Origin: Magnaporthiopsis rhizophila
Taxonomy: Eukaryota; Ascomycota; Sordariomycetes; Magnaporthales; Magnaporthaceae
Direction: 5' to 3'
DNA: 64,000 nucleotides
Assembly (NCBI GenBank): GCA_003049465.1
Contig: PYSS01000142.1
Coordinates: 1-64,000 of the forward strand
The notes beneath the pieces were generated by a model that saw nothing but the letters and a program-made list of their open reading frames with translations, was not told where the DNA came from and did not search any database. Position numbers and translations under genes: made by a program. Of the stretch, positions 11,210-22,529 are shown one piece after another (within the stretch, counting starts at the first letter, position 1; each line of letters starts with the position of its first letter).

Positions 11210-14200
11210 TCGAATCTGGTCCTCTCGGGTGTAAAAACCCCTACCTGCTCCTCGCTGGTAGGCAGGGAGGTGTACGGGCTGACCGGCCTGCACAGGAGCG
11301 GGGCCGTATGTGTGTGTTTCGCGGAGTCGTGTGCGGGTCTGGGGCAGCGCCCGACGCTCCTCCGTTTCTGTGGTCGACTTTCCAGCTGCCTTTCCTGTAA
11401 GCTATACTACTGCGTCTTATTTTTGCCTCCCGTGCAGAAAGACAGCGGAAATGGCAGGCAGCTGCAGGGCCGGCCACCGGGAGAGCAATCGCAAAGGTGG
11501 TGCGACGTGAGCCCGGTGGCAGTCAGCTTGAACAGTTCGGTTCTCGACCCAGCTACAGACAATCAGATTGCGGGGTGTCGGCGAGCGATGGATGGTGGTA
11601 CGAGCCTGACCGACCAGTCTAGACGTCGTCACCGTCGTGGGATGGGAGCGCCTCGAAGCGACAGAGGGGAAGAGATAAGGCACGGAGAGATAAGCAGGGA
11701 TAGCTGGCTAGGCCGTGGATGGGCGTGGCGTGCGTGGGATGTGACCGGCAGGCTTGGCCGCTAAGCCTGGTTGGTCCCTGTCCGGGATGGTAGTCAGGTT
11801 GCGATGGCAGCAGTGATAGCGGCTGCAGCAAAGGAGCCAGTAGCGGGCGCCGGTTGAAAGCTGGAGCAAGCCTCCAGGGGCCTTATCATGGAACACAGCT
11901 CAGTACTCCCATCCAGGGTGTCTGCGTGCCAGCGTCCCGGGTCGAGGGATCCGGAGCCGAGCGCCAAGTCGCCAAGGCGGGCCCAACTATACTACCTACT
12001 TGGTACCTACACGGGTGAGGTACAAGTGCCTGGTTAGACAAGGCGACACCTGGACCGAAGGGAAGGACCAGGGAGGGAGGGGACTAACGTCGAGTGTGTG
12101 GCAGTATTCCGCTCGTCCTGTGGTGTCCAAAAAGCCAAGCCAACGCCTCGCAATAAAAGGCCCGTTTCGAGCCACAACAACGAGTTCAGCTGAAGCCGAG
12201 AAAAGAAGGTGAGAGGAGGCGCAGAGAAAAAGTAACGACAGCAGGAGATAAAGGCCCCGCGCATAGGCCAACCAGTGGAGGGCCAGAGGAATGATGGTGT
12301 CGGCCGCAGGATGCGAGAGCGCCGTGGCGTGGATGATATATGTATGGGTCTGGGTATTATAGCGGGCAGGCAAGGAGACAATCGATTGTTCTCTTTTCAG
12401 GCGGACATACTGCCTGAGCTGTCCACAACCCCGCGATCCCAGAGCACGCGGCGTGGCGGCGCGCGAGTTTGCGGTTCAACTGCCCTCAATGGGCGCTGTT
12501 CGGTTCAAAAGCAAGGACCGCTATTCCGCTTGTGGGTCATTTGCCGTGTAGGCTAGAACCAATCTAATCGGAATCGACCAGCGCTCGAAGAAGCTGCAAG
12601 CGATAGCTATGTGGGAACGACAAGAGAAAAATATGGCGTCTGGAGATGCGGTTCGAGAGAGCGATATTACCAGCCAGCAACTACGATTTCGAATGAGTTG
12701 CAGCACGATGGACCGCCTTACCGCGCCTCCAGCGACTTGAACCACACATGAGACCTCGAATTACTCAACAAGAACAAGGATTCGGCCTAGCGCATCTCCA
12801 CCTCTTTCCAGGTCGCCCGCCATGCCCAGCCAGCCAGCCCCAGCTTACTCACCCTTCGGACCAACCAGCACCCGACAACCAGACCGAGCCGCACGGGGGC
12901 TTTCACTCCTGACTGCTTGCGGTCGCGGGGGCCAGAAAAAGAAAAGAAAAAGGAAGAAGAAAAAAAAAATGGAGTAAAACAGGGGTGGGGGAAGACAGCA
13001 CCCGGACTTTTCTCGTCAACTATAAACCTCCCTATTGCTATACATACTTCGTCTCGTCCTATCCATCCGGGGTTGCCACACCAGTCGCCAATCGGCGACT
13101 TTGGGAGAAATGACGGAGGGGAAATACCAAGGAAATACCAAAATGAAAGCCCAGCTGCTCTACATGGCAGTGGCCGGGTAGCGTGGGGGTGAGAAAAAGA
13201 AGAAAGAAACACGGATACTTGAAAACTCACCTCCCTCCTTGATGAGTGAGTGGAAAAGATCTGCACGGGTCAATATGAGAGCCCCGGTTTCGTCTGATGC
13301 CGGCAAAGCAGCCGAAGCTTGATTCCCACCGGCGATGTCATGCTGCCATCCATCATCCATGCGGAGAGTTCGGTAGTCCCTGACGCCATCCCGACTTGCA
13401 GCCACCCTTTTTTTTTTTTTTTTGTTCTCCAACCTAATGCCCTATTTGTTGTTTTACATCCGTTTAATGCCCAACTTTTATGTTTTGATGTCCACATATA
13501 TCTTGCCAAAACAAAACTTCTCGCCGGCGTCAATAACCCAAATCGTACATAGAAGCCGCAACTTCTTAAACTGTCGGCCCGCCGCCGATGCAGTCTCCGT
13601 GTCTTTTTTCTGCCTTCCCCTTTCAGCCCCACAGCCAGCCCGTGCCATCCATTTCGATCCTGCCGCGGAGAAAAGCTTGTATTTCGTGTTTTGCTGTTGC
13701 TGTTGCTGCATGAACGTGTCATTCCGGCGCAAGGCTCCCGCATCGTGATCTTGCTTGATGACGATGACGATGCGGACCGACCGCAATCTATTTACCCGAC
13801 CTTTTCTTCCATCCGCGGCCGCATATATGCACATAGCTTACAGTACAGCATCCATTCTTTCTGCAGTCATCCCGTGTTCATTTCCGTCGTCGTTATGAGG
13901 ACACTGACGCACACGGTGCACCGGAAAGGACCCTGCCATGAGGTCCGCCACACAAGACTGAGGACACGTAAACGTCACCTGGACGTTTGATGCGACGTAG
14001 GAAGCCCCCCTGTTTGGCAGCCAGGAACGTCGCATCGGAGAGTTGTCGTGAGAATACAGGCTTTGATCCCTTCTCTCGCCGTTGTTACATGGAGGAACCT
14101 GACATCCGAATTTCGGAATTTTGGGGTTTTAACTGCTGCAAGAAATTGCTCACGCGCAAAAGATTTGCCATGACACTGTACGAGGTCGCTGATGACAAAT

Positions 14201-14483
14201 ACCTAGGTAGATGGGTAGGTAGTCCTCTGCAATAGCCAATTGCGTTTTTGAGGCTTATTAGAGGCGAACTTCTGTGGTGTTCTTCTCCTCCATGCTAACG
14301 AAATAAAAAGTTGGAGTATGTACTGTGCCTCAAGGAAGTTCCAGTCGTGCCAACGCCATACTCCCTAAGAAAGTTGAGAAGAATAAAAGGAAAACAGGGA
14401 GCCAAGGAGATATTGATAAGGATATGCGCCGGAAATCGAGATTTGTTAGGAGAAAATGGAATGTCGCGTCAATGTGACACATT
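11210..14483. other. 3.3-kb gene-free region upstream of the zinc-cluster regulator
   Basis: No frame here has family resemblance or convincing coding character. It holds the promoter and probably a long 5' leader of the regulator, then the 3' region of the La gene from about 14,300. Simple tracts include a purine-rich run at ~12,938-12,970 and a T-tract at 13,409-13,424. Small upstream ORFs are possible but cannot be supported individually. Confidence 0.5.
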
Positions 14484-15991
14484 TCATGTGTTTCCAGTAG
14501 CGACCTTCTTGGCCGCGGGCGCCTCGCCCGAGGCCTCGCCGTCGCGTGGCCGCTTACCGTTGCCATTGGCCTCCTTCTTGGGGGCAGAAGAGTGGATTGT
14601 CGGCTTGACGTCGTTGCAGCTATTAGGCTTACGCTCCTCCTTCGCGCCGTTGCGCTGTCCGTCCCGATCGCCGTCGCGGTGGCCGCCACGGCCGCCGCCA
14701 CCGCCACGTCCACCACGGCCGCGGCCGCGGCCGCCCCGGCCCCTGCCCCCACGACCGCCTCTATTGTTGAAGCCTCGCTTCTGGTCATTGTCCCGGCGGT
14801 CTTTTCCCTCGCGCTTGTCCGAGTCTTTTCCACCACCTCGGCCACGCCCCGACTGAGCGCCAGCCCGGAACGGTCTCTTGGCGGATGGCTTGAGGGTGCC
14901 AGCCCTGATTTGGGCGTTCTTCTCCTCACAGTAGTCGACCTTGGACATAATCTTTAGATCATGGTCCTTCCACTTGGGCTTGGGGTCAAGCTCCAAGAAC
15001 TTGGTGAAGTCTTCCTTCGTCTTGAACTCGACATACACGGATCCCTTGAAGAGCTTCTTGTCTGTGCGCCGGAGACGGACAGACTCGACCTCGAGGCCGA
15101 AGCTGTTGAAGAACTTCTCAAGATCAATCTGCGTCGTTGGCTCCTCGTCGCCGAATCCCTTGACATAGACGGTCCTGGGGGCCGCCTTGTTGCCACGCTC
15201 GGGGTCGTACGGGACCTTGCGGATGACTGTCTCCTCGCCTGGCTCGCCGGCGATCGCGAGCGCCTCACTCTCTCGGAGGGCAGCAATGAGCTGCTCGTAC
15301 GACTTGAAGCGCTGCATGCGCTTGAACTTGTGGATGATTTTGAGGCTCATTGGCTTCTTGGAGCCGTCAGTGTTCTCCCAGAGGAACTTATCCTGCGAGA
15401 TATTGCTGTCGCCGAAATAGAACTCGACCTGATGGGAGCTTTGTCAGAGACGGCACGACGGGAAGCTAGAGAGGGCGGCAGTACCTGTTTGCGCATCTCG
15501 GCGGGGTCAGTAGATTCCGGAAGGAGAGATGCGTCGAATTTCCTGTTCTTGGCGACATTCTCGTTTTCTTGGGCCGTGGTCTTCAGGATATCGATCGAAT
15601 TCGCCGACGCATCCTCCGCGGTCTCCTCCTTGACACCATCCTTGGCCGAATCACTGGCCGCCTCGGCGGTGGCCTCCTCAGCGGTATCGGCAGCAGTGTC
15701 CTTAACAGGCTCCTCCTTGATATCCTTGACGGCCTTGGCCTCGGTCTCTTCCACGGCCGCAGTCTTTCCCTCCTCGTTAGCCTCGACAGGCTCGCCCTTG
15801 GTCTCCTCGGAAGCCTTGACAGGCTCGGCCTTGGTCTCCTCGGCAGCCTCGACGGCGGCCACAGCCTCCGGCTCGGCCTTGACAGCGGCGGCGTCCGAAG
15901 CGGCAGGAAGGTTGGTGGTCGGCTCCTCAGCTTTGACGGTGGCAGCAGCGTCCAGCACCGCGACCTCAACCTTGGGCGCCTCGTCACTCAT
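14484..15991 (-). CDS. La-type RNA-binding protein (LHP1/Sla1-like)
   Basis: Binds the 3' oligo-U ends of RNA polymerase III transcripts and chaperones pre-tRNA folding, mainly in the nucleus. Exons 15991-15485 and 15428-14484 (56-base intron) give 483 residues. Residues 1-145 are an Ala/Glu/Lys-rich acidic extension with repeated E-E-T-K-x-E-P-V-type units. The La motif begins near 146 and crosses the intron (R-K-Q / V-E-F-Y-F-G-D-S-N). An RRM starts near 255 (T-V-Y-V-K-G-F). A long RGG/Gly-rich tail (about 365-430) and a basic end with an NLS-like K-R-P-R-D follow. No second canonical RRM is visible. Divergent from mitochondrial uS4m. Confidence 0.92.
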
Positions 15992-17105
15992 TGTGGATTT
16001 GATCTGTGGATTGATTGAAGCTGTGAGAACGAGAGCTCGAGTCCGAGTCGCACTTATACGTAAAAGACCAACGCTGATCGTCCGAATGACTGCAAGGCCG
16101 GTGGTATGACTCTGCGTCTGTGAGGGAAAGGAAGGATTTGGCACAGATAATGCAGGTCAACTGCTGGTGCGCCTTGCGCGGTAAGGGGAAGCAGCGAAAG
16201 GTGTGGCGGGGTTGGTTTGCCGAGAGAGTCACAACGAGATGCTTGGAAAGTGCGGAAGAAGTCAAAAGCTTGAGAACCGATCGAGGCCGCAGATGCAGGA
16301 GAGGAGAGGATATTTATATAACTGACCAAGGCCTATTCAGGTCGAAAATATCGGGTATTGAGGTATTGTGTTTGCTGAGAGGGACCAAATGGTTCCTATT
16401 GTCGCAAACCTGAATAGGGAACGAAGCAATTGGTGACAATCGGAAGCGACGCGGGCAGCAGCAAAAAAAAAAAAAAAAGGCCGAAAAATCTGCGCCCAAT
16501 GGATAAACCATGCGGACCCCACTGATAAGGTGTGCACCAACCACCCATCCCCGCTCGATTAGGACCCACCCAAGTTCCCTTGTGATCCGACGTGACTGGA
16601 AACAAGGTACAAGCAGCAAACAGATTAGACGGAGACAACGCTCCTATTCTCAACGTACCGCCAACATCCTGGCCGGCGGAAGAGAAAGTAAATTCGCAAC
16701 GGAAAGTGGGGGAAAACGCCATTTATTGCAAACATTTAGACGAGTGAGGTTCTAACCAGCGTACTCAGAACCGCTAATTTTAGTTTGCGTCTCGTGCCAC
16801 GGCGGCTAACAAGCGGGGTGCATGCAGTCGAGAAGAGCTAGGGTGGGGCCACTGGTCGCGGGCTTAGCAACTGAATGCGTATGAGCTCAGCTGGAGCTGG
16901 AGCGTCCAAGCCGCGAGCTCACGTGATACATTCAATTGAGGGTCAAATTTTTAGAATAGCACCGTGACAATGCGGCAGCGGCAGCGGCAGCAACCCCTCC
17001 CAAAATTGGATACCAGCCGAGCCTCGACGCCGGAACCACGCCGGAACCAGCCCGTCCTTTTTATCAGGTGTCGACGAGGTTCAATTGCAATCCACATATC
17101 CCAAT
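15992..17105. promoter_or_regulatory. divergent intergenic region between La and mitochondrial uS4m
   Basis: About 1.1 kb between two divergent start codons. It includes an A-tract at 16,463-16,478 and a CACGTG E-box at 16,920-16,925, about 180 bp upstream of the uS4m start. It presumably contains both promoters. No gene is seen inside. Confidence 0.45.
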
Positions 17106-18643
17106 ATGAGATTGAGAAGGTCAACGAGGCTATACAGCCTGAAGCGCGCGGTGAGCCGCTGCCAGTTCCATCCTTTAAACATGCCCCTCACAGCCAGCCC
17201 ACTAACCCTGGACGACAAACACAGCGTGTGCGCCAATCATGGAACAAATACAACCTCTACAACCTGGCCAAGCTCAGGGTTCACGAGAAGTCCCTGATGG
17301 GCAGGACCTTCTTCCAGCAAAAGTGGTTCGCCAAGGCACGCAGCAGGGCCTACCACGGCGAGCACATCCGGGAGTCCCAGTGGGAGCGCATGTTCAGCCG
17401 CCGCTTCAACTCGGTCGTCGACATGGACCCGCGCTACATGGCTGAGCACGACGGCTCCGAGCAGGCGAGCGGCAGGGGTTCCGGCAAGCGCTCAATGTGG
17501 GCGTCGGAGCGGACCAACAATAAGAACGGCGACAGGCCAACCCCATACATGCAGATGGCCTACGCGCCTCTCGAGAGGCGCCTGGACACTGCAATATTCA
17601 GAGCCATGTTCGCCAGCAGCACCAGACAGGCCAGGCAGTTTGTCGTCCATGGCCGCGTCAAGGTCAATGGCAAAAAGGTACCACATCCTGACCCCTCGTT
17701 TCCATTGCCTCTTGGCCGGCTAAAAGAAAAAAGTTAAGCGCAACAGAAGACGCTAACATCTCTATTCTTATAGATGCCACATCCCAGCTATCTCCTCAAT
17801 CCCGGCGACATGTTCCAGGTCGATCCTGACATGGTTATGTTGGCAACCGGCAAGCAAAAGGGCAACCTGACTGAGCTACAACGAAAACAAGGCAAGAAAG
17901 GCCCATACATTCCCAAAGCGGAGACAACAACAACAGAGGGAGAGGAGGAGGAGGTGTCGGAGGATGCTGCCGCCAAGGAGGGCGAGTCGGCCGAAGCCGC
18001 AGAGGCTGCGGACCCGGAAGCGAAGGCCGAGGTCGAGGCATCGGCAGTGAAGCAGAAGAGGGGCGACCTCAAAAAGCTGCTCGAAGCGGCCAAGACCATC
18101 GTCGCGATGGACAAGGACCTCGGCGTGAAGCGGAAGCAGAAGCTCCGCGCCTTCCAGCAGGAGCTCAAGAAGGTCATATCCCAGTCGGGTCGGGCGTCGG
18201 TCAAGTCGGATCAGATCCCCGTCGAGCATCTTACCGAGGTGCTGAACCAGCTGTCCATCGTGCCCCACACCTCTGCCTCGGTGGAGACGCCATCAAAACA
18301 CTCGGCCTCGGGGACCATCGCCGACGACATCCAGGCGGCCTTTGCTGCCGTCAGCGAGGAGAGGAAACTGAGCACGCCGGAGCGCAAGAGGTTCGACGCC
18401 ATCATGCAGGAGTATCGCGAGAACCCGCACGACGAGTCCAAGCCCTACCGCACGCCCTGGGAGCCCCGCCCCTGGATGGCTCCCTTCGCCTTCATCCCGA
18501 GGTACCTCGAGGTGAACCAGAACATTTGCTCGGCCGTCTATCTCCGCCACCCCGTCGCGAGGCAGGGTCACTCAGAGGTCCCGACCCCGTTTCCCGAGAT
18601 GCTGGGCCAGCTCAGTTTCAACTGGTACCTGCGGAGGAGATGA
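17106..18643 (+). CDS. mitochondrial small-subunit ribosomal protein uS4m (Nam9-like)
   Basis: Primary rRNA-binding protein of the mitochondrial small ribosomal subunit. Exons 17106-17150, 17225-17677 and 17774-18643 (introns of 74 and 96 bases) give 455 residues. The 15-codon first exon is Arg/Leu-rich; an apparent alternative frame running upstream (from ~16,964) is intron read-through. Exon 2 has the conserved Y-N-L-Y-N-L block and the first half of the S4 RNA-binding fold (R-R-L-D-x-A-I-F-R, R-Q-A-R-Q-F-V-V-H-G-x-V-x-V-N-G). Exon 3 completes S4 (P-S-Y-x-L-x-P-G-D) and adds a long acidic, coiled-coil-like insert, typical of enlarged fungal mitoribosomal proteins. The C-terminus is Trp/Pro-rich. 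Confidence 0.92.
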
Positions 18644-20199
18644 CCGATACGGGGTTTCACTTTTTTTTTTTTTTTTTTGGTTCTTGGAAACTCCTCCATA
18701 CCGCACGCGCCCTGGAATTGTAACTCGTTCTGTTTCCAGCGTGTGTTGCGGTGCGGTGTAGAATATCGACCGTCAGGGTCCCATGTGTCGTGTATATATA
18801 TAATATCTCCGCCCGACAGGCGTCTTCGGGGAACGAAAACGCCGTGTCCGCCTAGGGATGTGCTTGTACTACGGATCGGTTGAGCCGAGCATCCCGATGA
18901 TTTCCAACTAGTCTTATCCCACATAACACTTGGATTATGGTAGATACAGTGTCTCGTTGAGACCTATCACTTGGCAAATTGGGCTCGATGTGACGCAGGA
19001 AAAAAAAAAAAAAAAAAAGACATGAGACGTCAAAGGTGGACTCGGACCCGGATATATCACCAAACGATCGAGAGTTATACCGTGCACAGCATGGCAAAGA
19101 GATACTGATACATACAATAGAGGTTCCAAAAGAACTTTTGGGCGCGTATACCTAACCTCGCGCATAAGTGGAGGTGACGCGTGGGAGGCGTATGCGTGCG
19201 GAAGACCGGAGACCACAAAGAGACAGACATTATTTATTGATGTGAAACATCGTTTTGCATTCAGACGCAAGAAAAAAGCTGTGACGACTAAGGAAATTAA
19301 GGGGACAAAATGTGTAGGAATCGCAAAAACCAAGGAAAAGTGTGGTGTGGCGATCGCAGTGCTCACCACCCATATCGTAGTCGAGCGAGTGTATGACAGA
19401 AGCGACAACAGCTGAGACCGAAGTACTCTCACCCCTCCTACTCGTAATCCAGCAGAGCCAATGATAAAATACAGAGATATTGGTTGTCGTCGTCCCTCCC
19501 AAAGCGAATAACTCGATGCCATCTACGGATCTCCGCCGAGGCCTCGGATGCCCTGTCGGTGTTAGCACTCTGGCGACAGGGCTGCCGGAAGCCCGAGGCG
19601 TTAGCAACAGATGGTCGCTGAGGTAAGTGTGCAGTGTGGAACGCGCCGAGGTGCAGTGGATATCATCCCCACCGCCACTTCGTTGCTCCCACAGGCAAAG
19701 CCCGACTCCTTCAAGACGGGTCTTTTCAAGAGAGATGGCATCGTGATCTGCTGGGTATGACGGGAAACAAAAACAAGAAAAAGGAAAAGAAAAGGAAATG
19801 TTTGCTCGACAGGATGCCTCAAAAAAAGTCAAAGCCAAACAGTATATCGTCCCTAGGTGTTCAAAGACCGACCGCCAAAGCACGTGGCTTCCGCCCAGAG
19901 GGATTTCGGCAGCCTGGCGCTTTTGGTAGCTTTTTGTTTCTCCTCCTCGGGTTTCATTTTCCTCAACACCGTCCGCACCTTGGCTCAGAAAAGAAAAAGA
20001 AAACGCCGCGTCTGTCCGTTCTTATAGAGGGTATTTTTGGTGGAAAATAAAGTGGCTGTGATTAAAGTGGGGGAGGGCGAAGGCGAAAGAGTACGTAAGG
20101 AAAAGGGGAAAAGCGTTGGCTTGGTGGTATTGCGAGTATCATGAGCGAAAAGACAAGGCCAAGTGTCATGGAAGACAAGTAAGCAGGGCCCGTTAGGGT
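18644..20199. other. convergent intergenic region
   Basis: About 1.55 kb between convergent stop codons, holding the 3' UTRs of uS4m and the septin. It has a T-tract at 18,661-18,678 and an A-tract at 19,001-19,018. One minus-strand open frame of 217 codons (19,230-19,883) has irregular composition and no family resemblance, so I do not call it. Confidence 0.5.
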
Positions 20200-22529
20200 T
20201 TAACGGAGGGAAAAGCCCTTCCTCTTGACCTGATCCACCGGGCGGCCGCTTTCGATGCGCGCCTTCTTATCCTCCAGGTCTTTGCGTTGCTGATCCAGCT
20301 GCTCCTTCATCTCGCGGTGACGGGCGTACAGCTCTTCTTCGCTCTGCTTCAGCTTGGACTCCTTCTCGGCAACCTTCTGCTGGAAGACGAGCTTCATCTC
20401 GGCCTCCATCTTGGCGAGCTTCTGCTCGTGCAGAGACCTCTCCTCCTCCTGCTTGACGGCAGGGTTGACCTCCTTGAAGACGCTGGGGTCCTGCGACACA
20501 CCCATCTGGATGAGCTTGTCGGTACGGTAGTTCTCGTACAGGATGTTGTTGGTGTGCTCCTTGAGCTCCTCCATGTGTGTTCGGATGAGCATTTGGCGCA
20601 GCTTGACGAAGTCGCAGTGCTCCTCGTTGTCCACCTCGATGACACCCCAGGGGTAGCGGCGACCCCGGACCTTCCGCCCGTCAGCGTTGGTGATCTCGTT
20701 AGTCGCACCAACAACGGCGAAGGGGACCTTGGACATGATCTCGTTGTTCTCGGCAATGGTCTCCTCGTCATCCAGCTCGTACCGGGGACCCTCGAAGATC
20801 TGAACCTTGTGGTGCTTGATGTCGGCGAGAATCTATCGGGGGAAAAGAGAATCAGCAAGGGCGCTGCGAGAAATGTCTGCGGCTTGTGAGGTGCTTGTCT
20901 TACCCTGTGCTTGAAAGCAACAATCTCATCGTCGGTCAGGGTGTCAGACTTGGCAATGACTGGGATGAGGTTGACCTTGGTGTGCAGGCGCTTCATGACC
21001 TCAATGTCCAGGGGCTTGAGCGAGTGGCCGGTGGGCTGGATGAAGAAAACACAAGCATGAATGCGGTTGTCCACAATGTTTACGCGGTTAACCTTGTTCT
21101 CGGCGTCCAGGTAAGCATCGAACCGCTGCTCAATGTTGTCCACGATGGGGCGCCATGACTCGTCGTTGTTGACAAAGTCACCAAAGCCGGGCGTGTCGAC
21201 TACGGTAAGGCGTAGACGGACACCGGCCTCTTCGATATCGGCGCTGATGGACTGAATGGTGACGGTCTTGGGGATGATGTCGAGGCTCGGGCCCTTCTGC
21301 TCCTTCGGGGGGTACAGGGAGGTGTTGAACAGGGTGTTGACAAGGGTAGACTTGCCCAACCCGGACTCGCCTGCGGATGATCAGGTCAGCGTCGTATTGG
21401 CGTAACAGCTGGCAGGGAATAAAGGCCTGGAGGGTTGCGACTTACCAACGACCATAACGTTGAAGTTGAACCCTTTCCGGACACTCTTGCGGTGCCACTG
21501 GTTGGGCAGGTTGGCGAATCCGACATAGCCGGTCAGCTTCCGACGGACGATGTTCCGGGCATCGTTCGAAACAGGGGCTGTTGGGTTGCCATAGTTAGTC
21601 ATCACGTTCTCGTAATAGGAAATCCTAAGCACCGGGTGTGGGTTTGCGGCCTACCGTTAGGAGGAGGGACTGGTGACGCCCTGGTCTGAGGCGGCGAGGG
21701 GGCAGCGCCGTTTGCAGCTGGTGAAATAACACGTTAGTTGGACGATCGACGAAGATGGTCTGAGGTAGCAATGAGCACGACGCGAGAATAGCCACGACGA
21801 GAGACTGCTGACTGGCTGCAAGCTTGGATCCATTGACGTAGAGTTCCTCGTAGTCCAGAGGTTTGACCGGTCCCAGGGATGGAGGAGCCTCGACATCCAG
21901 CATGCTCCGGTATTGCCGTGCGGCATTGACGTCCTTTAACCCAGGAAGACTGCTGGACCGCGCCGATGGTATAGGTGGAACTTGAGTGATTGGGTTCTCC
22001 TTCGCCGTCGAGGGTCGCGGTGCAGACGCCTCGGATGCTTCGAAGCCCTTCTCGAGCTGTACGCTGCGAGTGCGCGACTTGGAGTGGTGACCCAGGTCGA
22101 AATGCATTGTATGCGGTGAGGCGAGCAATACGATAACGACGGAGAAGCCAGTGGTGAGAAAGGACACTGGAAAAAAACCCAGCGACCTCCGATCACAAGT
22201 ACAAGGGAGACTGCCCCCAGCCTTTATGAATACCGGATAGAATCGTAAAGAGTGTGCTGTGCTGGTCTGTGTGTATCTGGTGCGTTCAGGCTGACCGTCC
22301 TCCAGCTGGTGTTTTTTGTTGTGGTGGCGAGAGACCGAAAAGCCACGTCTGGTACCGGCTCAGGTGATGTGCAAGGCGAGAAGCCGTGTGGCAGACTAGG
22401 AAGAAGGGGGAGTTGAGGTCGGCCGGTGATTTCGCGTGTCCATTGGGGCGTGTGGCAGTAACGGCCCGGTGCATTGTCTCGTCGTCGCTTCCTCACACGC
22501 GCGCAAAGGCTCGAACGGTACTTACCCAT
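20200..22529 (-). CDS. CDC3: septin, CDC3 type (AspB-like)
   Basis: GTP-binding cytoskeletal protein of septin filaments, acting in septation and hyphal morphogenesis. Core exons: 21717-21655, 21577-21446, 21370-20904 and 20832-20200. G1 (G-E-S-G-L-G-K-S-T) is rebuilt across the 21445-21371 intron. G3 is D-T-P-G-F-G-D, G4 is A-K-S-D, and the septin-unique block has R-Y-P-W-G-V-I-E-V-D. The polybasic/Asn-Leu-Pro stretch before G1 (F-A-N-L-P-N-Q-W-H-R) and the long C-terminal coiled coil match CDC3 rather than CDC10, 11 or 12. Two 5' ends fit phase 1: a four-base exon ATGG at 22529-22526 followed by GTAAGT (432 residues in total), or an exon at 22107-21813 giving a 98-residue N-terminal extension (529 residues). 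The donor of the second (GTCAGC) is weaker. Confidence 0.93.

Noticed and set aside
12787..13266. Minus-strand frame of 159 codons in the long intergenic gap
   Set aside because: Contains simple-sequence Phe/Ser runs and no family resemblance.
14592..16109. Long plus-strand frames over the La gene
   Set aside because: They are antisense to the RGG and Ala/Glu repeats; the La motif and RRM lie on the minus strand.
16964..17105. Upstream in-frame extension of mitochondrial uS4m
   Set aside because: The extension lacks family resemblance, and reading through 17,151-17,224 ignores a good intron (GTGAGC, CTAAC, CACAG).
19230..19883. Minus-strand frame of 217 codons
   Set aside because: Irregular composition, lies in the 3' flanks of convergent genes, and has no recognisable domain.
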